From assembly GCA_949752795.1 (NCBI GenBank), contig OX457058.1, positions 155,754,353 to 155,818,352 of the forward strand: DNA of 64,000 bases, written 5' to 3'. Below the pieces are notes generated by a model, which saw only the letters and a list, made by a program, of their open reading frames with translations, was not told where the DNA came from and ran no database searches. Origin of the DNA: Hyperoodon ampullatus (lineage: Eukaryota > Chordata > Mammalia > Artiodactyla > Ziphiidae). Below are positions 56,490-64,000 of this stretch, in pieces. Numbering within the stretch: the stretch's first letter is position 1; the number at the start of each line of letters is the position of its first letter. Made by a program: the position numbers and the translations under genes.

Positions 56490-56630
56490 AGGAGACCTCA
56501 GGGGTAGGCCAGGCTCTGTCATTAAGTAGCTTAACCTTGGACAAGCCATGAAAACTCTTTGGGCCTTAGTTCCTCTGCCTCTTAAGATGGGAGGATGGGA
56601 TTAGATATCTCCAAGGGACTTTCTTACTAC
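56490..56630 (-). mobile_element. MIR SINE fragment
   Basis: CTCTGTCATTAAGTAGCTTA, GGGCCTTAGTTCCTCTGCCT and GATGGGAGGATGGGATTAGA, minus orientation. Confidence 0.78.
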
Positions 56631-56984
56631 AAGATTACAGACTGGCTTTTCTTCTTTTCATTTTGTTTAGGGAAGCCTCTCCTTCATCACCACCATCTCT
56701 CAACCCAAGTCAGTATTTTCTCATCAATCTGAGTCTTTTAAAGAGAATATAAGGAGTGGCCATGATTCAGGGAGATGCAAGGGGTGCCCATAATCTAAGG
56801 GGTTGCCTGGTTCAAGGGGGTGCAACAGTGTCCGTGAGTCAAGAGGCCACGGTTGATGTCTCTTGGCAGGTTGTTGCCATCCCAGAAAGACACGGGCAGT
56901 GGGTTGCACGTGGTGGCGTCAGTGGAATGAGGAGCAGGACTTTAAAACTCACCCTTGAAGATGCAGAGCTCAAAAGGTCACTGG

Positions 56985-57197
56985 GGGGGCTTCCCTCCCT
57001 GGTGGCGCAGTGGTTGGGAGTCCGCCTGCCGATGCAGGGGACGCGGGTTCGTGCCCTGGTCTGGGAAGATCCCACATGCCGCGGAGCTGCTGGGCCCGTG
57101 AGCCATGGCCGCTGAGCCTGCGCGTCCGGAGCCTGTGCTCCGCAACGGGAGAGGAGGCTGCAGCGGTGAGAGGCCCGCGTACCAAAAGGAAAAAAAA
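56985..57197 (+). mobile_element. CHR-2-like SINE, copy 18
   Basis: Plus orientation; the head carries an extra CCCT (GCTTCCCTCCCTGGTGGCGC) and the 3' part reads GAGAGGAGGCTGCAGCGG in place of the usual text. Imperfect direct repeats AAAAGGTCACTGG and AAAAAGTCAGTGG. Confidence 0.92.
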
Positions 57198-57610
57198 AAA
57201 AGTCAGTGGCTCACAGCTGTGGGCCAACTTGAATAGGAAGTTGACAAGATAAAGCAGAGTTTGGACAACCTTACAAAGTAGCAGACCCCGAATTCCTCAT
57301 TTTCATGGATAATTGACCGTAGACTTCAATTTTAGGAACATGACAGTGTATCTGTGTACAGTTTACTCCTTTTCGAGGTGATGGAACCAGAGCCCGCGGA
57401 GTGCGTGGGACTCTGTTGCCCTCTAGTGGCCGGAGTGGAGCAGAATGCGCAGCAACTCCCCCAGAGTTAGATTTCTGTTGGCTTGGCGGTGCAGCTGAGC
57501 CTGAGCCAGGGTTCACAGAGTCCCCCTGGAGCACAGAGCATCCAGGGGGCTCAGGGAACCCTTTCAGCCTGACTTGAGATGATGCAGAGGGTCTACCATC
57601 CTTCCTGTTT
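57198..57610. other. Unassigned sequence containing a CTCF-like motif
   Basis: Non-repeat DNA between a SINE and a weak MIR piece. No gene recognised. Confidence 0.4.
57416..57430 (-). promoter_or_regulatory. CTCF core-like motif
   Basis: The minus strand reads GCCACTAGAGGGCAA, matching CCASNAGRKGGCR over the core. It is in non-repeat sequence. Binding is not shown. Confidence 0.5.
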
Positions 57611-57611
57611 C

Positions 57612-57700
57612 TGGGGGTAAGGTCAGCAGCACAGAGAGGTTCTTGTTTTGCCCAGAGTCATACAGTATCCAACTGCAGGGCTGTGACGTGAGGTCAGGTG
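57612..57700 (+). mobile_element. Possible MIR SINE fragment
   Basis: GCACAGAGAGGTTCTTGTTT and CCCAGAGTCATACAGTATCC. Short and diverged. Confidence 0.5.
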
Positions 57701-58930
57701 TCTGTGTTTTGTGGGTAGCTGAGGCACCTGGAATCTGCTGTAACAGTTACACCTTTGCTGTGTCACTTCTGCCTCAGTCAGATGTCGTCTCTAGCAAACA
57801 GACATCGTTATGTGGATTTCCAGTTAATACTTCCCAAGGGGAGCTGGTTGATATGGATGAGGCTTTTTAACATCTGGCTTTGAAGAGAGCGTTATATGCA
57901 GCTGTAGCGGAAGGAGCCAGCATCTTAGTAACTGGCCAAGGGTTGGGAAGGAGCAAGGCAGTCTGGGGGCACTTGTCATCGTTGGGACTCAGCAGCTTTG
58001 CAGAATATGTTATCATGGTTCATATTTTAAACGATTTTTCAAGTAAAATTGAAGGTGGGTCTAGGTGGAGATTATTCCAAGAAGGCTAGAACCCTAGACA
58101 CTAGTTGCAAAAAAAAAAAAAAAAGAAAAAAGAAAGAAATGAATTGCTGAAGGTCATACTCCTGTTGTTGATCTTGGGCTCAGGTAGAGGGTTCTTAGTA
58201 GGGTTCCCTTACTCTAACTTTTGCCCTTGGTAATAGGCAATTAAACAAGAGGGTTAATTTATGGAGAGGCCGAAGAGTGTAGTAGGATGAGTAGATTATT
58301 CAGCATGACCTCTACTGCCAGGAGAGAGTCCAAAAGTCCATGAGGCATGGTCAAGGCTATATTTGGTGTTCCAGTGCCCCTATCTTTTGGGCAGGAATGC
58401 CCAAGACCCAGCAAAACTCCTCTTCTTTGACTTCCCCTTCCAACAGTATAAGTCATGGAAAGGGAATGGGTGGAAATAAGGCATTTTGTAGTGTTGAACA
58501 GGGGTTTCTTGAAAACACAGTGGCTTTCCATCGATGGACTTTTGGAATGTACCTTATGCTGGTAAAGCTATTGAGGGCTTAAAGGATCCTCTTTTATAGC
58601 ATGTTGCAATTCTTCCTTTGAAAATGAGAAGCTTGAATTACCTTTTTTACTTTACAGAAATTTAATCTTATTTCTTACTCCCTACTCTCTCCATTACACA
58701 GTTAACATATAACAGTCTGGTGCCTTCTAAAGACATTTCACCTAAAAGTACACATTTTATACTGGAGCCCATGTTCCTTGCCTGCACACTTCTTGTCTTC
58801 CAAGCTTTAGAATCACCATTGATTATTCCTCTTTTATTCATACTTCTCCAGCCCCCATCACTACCCCAAACAGCACCAAGCTCCATTTCAGTCGTTCACT
58901 CAACCCTGCTGACTTTTTGTTCTAACAGCC
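57701..58930. other. Unassigned sequence
   Basis: About 1.2 kb without a recognised gene or repeat, apart from an A-rich run (58,109-58,138) with no element body attached. Frames on both strands at 58,259-58,992 lack motifs. Confidence 0.45.
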
Positions 58931-58945
58931 CGAGATTAGGTTTTT

Positions 58946-59453
58946 TTAAAATTTTTATTTTATTTAAGTATAGATTTACAATGTTGTGTTAATTTCTGCT
59001 GTACAGCAAAGTGATTCAGTTATACATATACATATTCTATTCTGTTATGGTTTACCACAGGATATTGAATAATATCCTGTACAGTAGGACCTGTACAGTA
59101 GGACCTTGTGCCTGTACAGTAGGACCTTGTTTTTTATGCATTCTGTGTATACTAGTTTGCATCTGCTGACCCCAGACTCCCACTCCATCCCTCCCCCACC
59201 CACCCCCAGCAACCACAAGTCTGCTCTCCATGTCTGTGAGTCTGTTTCTTAGATAAGTTCATTTGTGTCATATTTTAGATTCCACATGTAAGTGATATCA
59301 TATGGTAGTTGTCTTTCTCTTTCTGACTTATTTCACTTAGTATGATAATATATGTGTCCATCCATGTTGCTGCAAACAGCATTATTTCATTCTTTTTTAT
59401 GGCTGAGTAGTATTCCATTGTATATATATACCACATCTTCTTTATCCATTCAC
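58946..59453 (-). mobile_element. 5'-truncated L1, 3' UTR
   Basis: About 0.5 kb of cetartiodactyl-type L1 3' end: TACAATGTTGTGTTAATTTC, GCAAAGTGATTCAGTTATAC, ATGTAAGTGATATCATATGG and GCTGAGTAGTATTCCATTG. Imperfect direct repeats ATTAGGTTTTT and ATTAGTTTTT flank it. Confidence 0.92.
59076..59127. repeat. Three tandem units in the L1 3' UTR
   Basis: CCTGTACAGTAGGA appears three times in a row, the second and third copies lengthened by CCTTGT(G). Unamplified L1 copies normally carry one. Confidence 0.85.
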
Positions 59454-59467
59454 GATATTAGTTTTTA

Positions 59468-60235
59468 ACCAGATGACTCTGTTTTCACTCTATGCAAAAA
59501 TATTTTTAGCTTTGGGAGGCCCTCGTGAGCTAACATGCCAAAAATACCTATGGTGATTCTAAGGTATTTGCTGGGACAGGGTTAAATGTTGAGGAAAGAG
59601 AGGAAGAATAGGCAAGGGGGATGGGGTCCCATGAGGAGAGGCTTGTTGGGTGGTGGTGAGAAGCTCGGGCCTCCCAGCTGCAGCTACAGGCTGGGCCAGG
59701 CAGTGCGTGGCAGGAGGTGTCTTCAGAGACTTCTGGATGCTCTTCACTGCACTGCACGTCATGCCCTTCCTTTCCAGCTCACAGATGGCTGAGATACCAC
59801 CTTTAACTGGATTCAGTCATGTGTACTTTAGGGACAAGAGAGGGAGTGGCACATAAGAGGAGTGTATAGGGGTCCTGAAGAACAAACTCACTTATTACTC
59901 AGTGTTTTCCTGCATTGACACTGGTCCTGGGTGCCCAACAGTGAAGCCACTAGAATTTGACCCACTACTTACCCAGCTTTCCCACTCCCAATCTGTTTGT
60001 TACACAGCAGCATGAATAGGGGGAGATGGCTTGGGCTTACAGGAGAGCAGGTGGCTCCTACCAGCTGGTGCTAAAAATGCCCCAACTTATAGATATTTAT
60101 ATTTCACTCATGCAGCCTTCCCTATCACACACACTGTGACAAAGTCAGGAATGTGTGCTACTTGTCCTTTGGGGCCTCCCTTCCTCTTCTCCATGTAATG
60201 CTGGCCTCCGTGTTCATACCTGATTACAGAGTTGA
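59468..60235. other. Unassigned sequence
   Basis: No repeat or gene recognised. Mirrored frames at 59,548-59,856 are not supported by any motif. Confidence 0.45.
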
Positions 60236-60239
60236 GAAG

Positions 60240-60865
60240 CCTTAGAATATCCACCCTTACAGGTGGATGTTTCCTTTCTGTACCTTTGGCTTCTGTGACA
60301 TGTCATTGCCCCCTTCTTTCATTCACTTTTAGAGGTTTACTTCCTTTGGCTGCTTATGAAATGCTTGTGCTCCTAAAGGTTCTGTCCTTGGCCTCCCTTT
60401 TCTTCTCCTAACATCTTCTTTCTGGACAAGCTCAACCATCTTCTTAATGTTAACGAACCTCAAATTCAAATTGCCAGCCCAGATCCCTCTCCTGGGCTTC
60501 AGACCAGCTTCCTATGAAACATCTGAACTGATTTGTCCCCCAAGTACCTCAAATAACACATCTAAATCTGAATTCATTCTCTGCTGCACAAAAGGTGCTT
60601 CTCTGTTTCTCATTAGAAGAGTAGAAATAAATGGAGAGAATGGAAGACTTCATTTACTTCGATAATTACCTACACGTCTTCCTCTTGGTCATCCCATCTG
60701 CCCCTCTACCTATTACCTCTAATTTGTCACCAGGTCTTGGAATTCTACTTCTCAAATATTTTTCCAGGCTGACCCTTCCTCTCTCTCCCTACACTGCCCT
60801 TGTTCAGGGTTTCATCAGCTTTATTTGGCCTCTGACATTTGCCTCCGTGTGTCCAGGAGCTTCAT
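60240..60865 (+). mobile_element. L2 LINE, ORF region
   Basis: Plus-orientation L2 in consensus order: GTGCTCCTAAAGGTTCTGTC, CCTTGGCCTCCCTTTTCTTC, AAATTGCCAGCCCAGATCCC and ATCCCATCTGCCCCTCTACC. Frames are broken. Confidence 0.82.
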
Positions 60866-61350
60866 AGGTTAGTCTCTAAAAGAAAATCTGGATACAGTTT
60901 TTAAACAAAATGTTATTTTAATAGAATCTGCATTCTTACAGAAAGTCTTCAAACACACTATGACAGTACCATGAATGAGTATAGGAAAGGCCGACAAATA
61001 CCTTTCAGTGGGTTCCTAGTTTAAAAGAAATCCATCTGTGAGATAACATCACTTCCTGAGGTTCTCAAACAATGCCCAGAGCCAGTATTTTCGGTCCTGT
61101 GTTAACTTTGTGAGTAAAATATAGAGCTTCTTCATGATAATTTCCTATTATGGTTAGCTAATGAAGGTAACCCTTCATGAAAGTTTCTTGTCTCTCTATA
61201 GCCTGAAGAGTATGTATACTTTGAAAGTAGATTCCTTTTGGCACCTTCATTTTCTTCCATCTTGGTCCCTCCTACCAATAGTTGTAGATTTTATTCCATT
61301 CATGCTTCTTCCCGTCTGGGTTCCTAACATGCTCAGTTAAATTCTCCCCT
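60866..61350. other. Unassigned sequence
   Basis: No gene or repeat recognised. Confidence 0.45.
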
Positions 61351-61366
61351 CCTTGGGCTTCTCTTT

Positions 61367-61578
61367 TTTTTTTTTTTTTTTTTTTTTGTGGTACGCGGGC
61401 CTCTCACTGTTGTGGCCTCTCCCGTTGCGGAGCACAGGCTCCGGACGTGCAGGCTCGGCGGCCATGGCTCACGGGCCCAGCCGCTCCGCGGCATGTGGGA
61501 TCTTCCCGGACTGGGGCACGGACCCGTGTCACCTGCATCGGCAGGCGGACTCTCAACCACTGCGCCACCAGGGAAGCC
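61367..61578 (-). mobile_element. CHR-2-like SINE, copy 19 (young-looking)
   Basis: Minus orientation, about 24 uninterrupted T at the tail and a perfect 16-bp target duplication CCTTGGGCTTCTCTTT (61,351-61,366 and 61,579-61,594). Confidence 0.95.
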
Positions 61579-61594
61579 CCTTGGGCTTCTCTTT

Positions 61595-64000
61595 GAAGAT
61601 TAAGATCCTATCTCAGAAAATCTGGTCATTGAGAAGGCTGGGAAAATGCTAGCAGTTACTTTGGAGTTACCTTTGCCTAGCTCGGGATGGTATTCGTAGG
61701 TGGACACAACTTTAAGATTTGCTGTTCTGCAGGAATCACATTGCAGTCATCTGAGATGCACTGCTGACCTGCATAGCTCACAAGGAATCTCAAGGTCTCC
61801 CGTCATCCTCCTTTCAAACACTCACAGTGATTAATTCTATAGAAATCACTCTTGGTGCTTCACCTTCAGAAAACAATTTTCTATTTTGAATACATATGGG
61901 ATATCGAGGCTTCTCCCTGGAAGGAAAGTCTGGTTTGCTTTTCATATTAGCTATTTTTTTAATTCCAAGGAAATCTACCTCCAAAAGCAAGCAAAACATC
62001 CTTCTCCCAAGTGACCGTGCCGTGGGTTTTAGATCCTGACTCATTGTTTTATCAGGCCTGCTCTCCTCTCTTCTTGGCCTTCTATCCAGGTCACCTGGGT
62101 TCTTTTCTCTTTACTGACTGTCAGCAGGGACTGATCTCCTGAGCGAGCAGGGATGACACGCAAGAGAAAGTGAACTGAGCAGTTGTCCTAACTCTTCGTG
62201 TCTGATACATCACTCAGGGTCAGCGCAGCTTTAGTTGAGAGAGTAGTGAACTGAGGAACAACCATAGGGTCTCCAGAAGACTCTAAGGTATCTCCAGTTT
62301 CAGGGTGACGATTTTCTGGTCTGAGAGTCATGGTCCCATTTGCAGGGGGGTTTAGATCAGATGGAGTTGGATCCCTACTCTGATTTCTCATCACCCTGAA
62401 CCCCTGGCTAGAGCTAGGAGTGTTGAGTGCCATTCTGGACCAGCCTGGTGTCTTTGGAGTCCTTGAGTAAAGCTAACTTGGGTCAAGTCATGTCTTATAA
62501 ACCCACTGTGGTGCTGCATCAGAGAAACTCCTTCAGAATGACCTTATCTGGAGAAGGAGTGAAATGACCACGTCCCTTCATCCATGGCCTTCAGGCTGGG
62601 AATTAGGGTCAAGGGGCATCAGGAGCCTGCAGGCCTGTTCTGTACTCAGCATGGGGTGACAAGGCAGCACTTTGGCACTCTGGGGTCTTCCAATTCCAAA
62701 TTCAACCATGTGTTTGCAGTTGTTTTTTTTTTTTTCTCTTTTGAGGGGTAGTGGGCAGTAGACTTAAAAAAAAATCGCCTAAACTTCCAAGCAAAGTTGT
62801 TAGAAGCAGCATGCCCCTTGCCCATGCCTGGACTTGCTTCATACCCTTTGCCTGTTTCTGGGATGCTTAGAGGTTTTCTCCATTGCCCTCTATTGCTTTC
62901 CCTTCTGCCCTGTTTGTTTTTATGGCATTAAAGGGCCTACCTGCTTACTTCACAAGGACCCTCATTTCTTTATCCATCATGTTTTCTTTTCTTTTTTTTT
63001 TTTAGCCTTAAGGTCTGCAATCGAGCATTTTAACTGAAAGCCTGGGCTGCCTGAAGCAGCTGTGGGGTTCCCAGCCAACTGCCTTGTCCTCTAAAGAATG
63101 AATTCCCTTTGACAGGACCACTTGTGGAAAAACAGAGCCAGTGTAGAGGATCTGACAGATAATTCAGGAAGCGAGAGGAGTTATTGGAGGGTGGTAGGGG
63201 AGGACAGAAGATGGATTAATATTTTTTTCTTTATCACTTGGCGTGTTCAACTTAATTATATTCCTTGGGAGACCTGTAAATAGTCGTAATGAGGAATTAT
63301 GATAATAGCCACTGCGGCCTTACACATGTTCATTTTACTGCTTGCCTCTTTGTGACTGTGGGCCATGATTAATACCAATCAGCATCACTAGGACAAGACC
63401 TCTCCCTGCCTGTTGGGACCTTTTTGACTTTGGACGGCCAGTCTCAAGGGTCAGGAGCACCTACACTAGCCCCATGAGCTAAAAAGAGTGACCTTCGCAG
63501 ACTGAGGGCAGTCATAGTTGTTGGCAGTGTCAGTCATGGCTATGAAAATAAGAATTTGGTTCCCAGATTTTCTACTTTCTCTTCTTCTGCCTTTGCCATT
63601 AAATTTTTCTTTTTTTGTGAACTTGAAAATACCATTTATTCATTTTGTTTGTGCAGAGAGGAAGGAGGGTTATCAGGATAACTCTACATGCTTATGAAAT
63701 GATCGTACAGAGGAAAAACCCCAAGAAGAGTGTAAAAAGGAAAGCCCCTATTAAGGGTCTCAACTGAGTACCAACCACTCTAATAGGAAATGTAATTTTA
63801 AGTCAAGGCAAAATCCTGTTCAGCATTTTTGAGATCCATTCTCCTTCTGATTGTGAATGTGAAAAAGTGAGAGCTAGCTTACTTTTAACATAGCTGCTTG
63901 TTGGCCCTGAAAAGGATTTGAGAGGTCCTCTTTGTTCTGCTGATTTTATTGGAGGAGTTTGAGTCTAGGGGTGAAGGCATTAATTGGGCAAAGAGGCACA
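61595..64000. other. Long unassigned stretch at the window end
   Basis: About 2.4 kb in which I recognise neither repeat nor gene. Short homopolymer runs lie at 62,720-62,733 and 62,992-63,003. 63,200-63,420 is repeat-free with GGAATTATGATAATAGCC and CCATGATTAATACCAATCAG, and may be conserved non-coding DNA. Confidence 0.45.

Noticed and set aside
5625..61580. CTCF-like text CGCCACCAGGGAAGCC at the head of CHR SINEs
   Set aside because: Two core positions differ (AA in place of GG), so I do not claim that these SINEs carry CTCF sites.
5342..61603. About thirty open frames sharing words such as LWPLPLRSTGSG, GTNPCPLHRQADS and PPADAGDTGSCPG
   Set aside because: They are translations of CHR SINE copies on either strand, not a protein family.

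Overview
The window is mammalian nuclear DNA with no intact protein-coding gene that I can support. It most likely comes from a cetacean. The signature is 19 tRNA-Glu-type SINEs of the CHR family: ten short CHR-2-like copies of about 210 bp and nine longer CHR-1-like copies of about 340 bp. These are accompanied by L1 3' ends of the cetartiodactyl type. I saw no BovB or Bov-tA (ruminant), PRE1 (pig), Alu or rodent B1 sequence. Older layers are those shared by all placental mammals: MIR, L2, L1M, MLT1 LTRs and hAT-Charlie elements (MER5A, MER20). The sequence behaves like intron or intergenic DNA.

Layout. 1-7,190 is a nested retrotransposon complex. An old minus-strand L1M with a 5' inversion is split by a younger minus-strand L1 (803-4,541) that has target-site duplications (TSDs) but has lost large internal parts, and also by a MIR and two SINEs. 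7,190-17,050 is a patchwork of L2, MIR, two CHR-1-like SINEs and old L1 fragments. 17,366-17,960 (-) is a broken intronless copy of the C-terminal part of an N-acetylglucosaminyltransferase IV gene (best match MGAT4B), the only recognisable gene-derived sequence. 19,280-22,860 holds three MLT1 LTRs and two SINEs. 22,860-37,440 is mostly unassigned sequence with scattered SINEs, and contains a three-level nest (hAT in MLT1 in L1M) at 33,220-34,620. 37,440-46,720 is dense in SINEs and MIR and has a 1.1-kb L2. 46,720-64,000 is sparser, with a MER20, a mariner-type palindrome, a truncated L1 and three more SINEs.

Function. No genes here act together. Regulatory candidates are three CTCF-core-like motifs on the minus strand (3,760; 25,801; 57,416; the first inside the L1 5' UTR), a MER20, a miRNA-like mariner hairpin and a few repeat-free stretches that could be conserved non-coding elements. 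I found no evidence of a new biological system; the interesting material is insertion history. Family names were assigned by eye from remembered consensus sequences, so exact boundaries and subfamilies are approximate.
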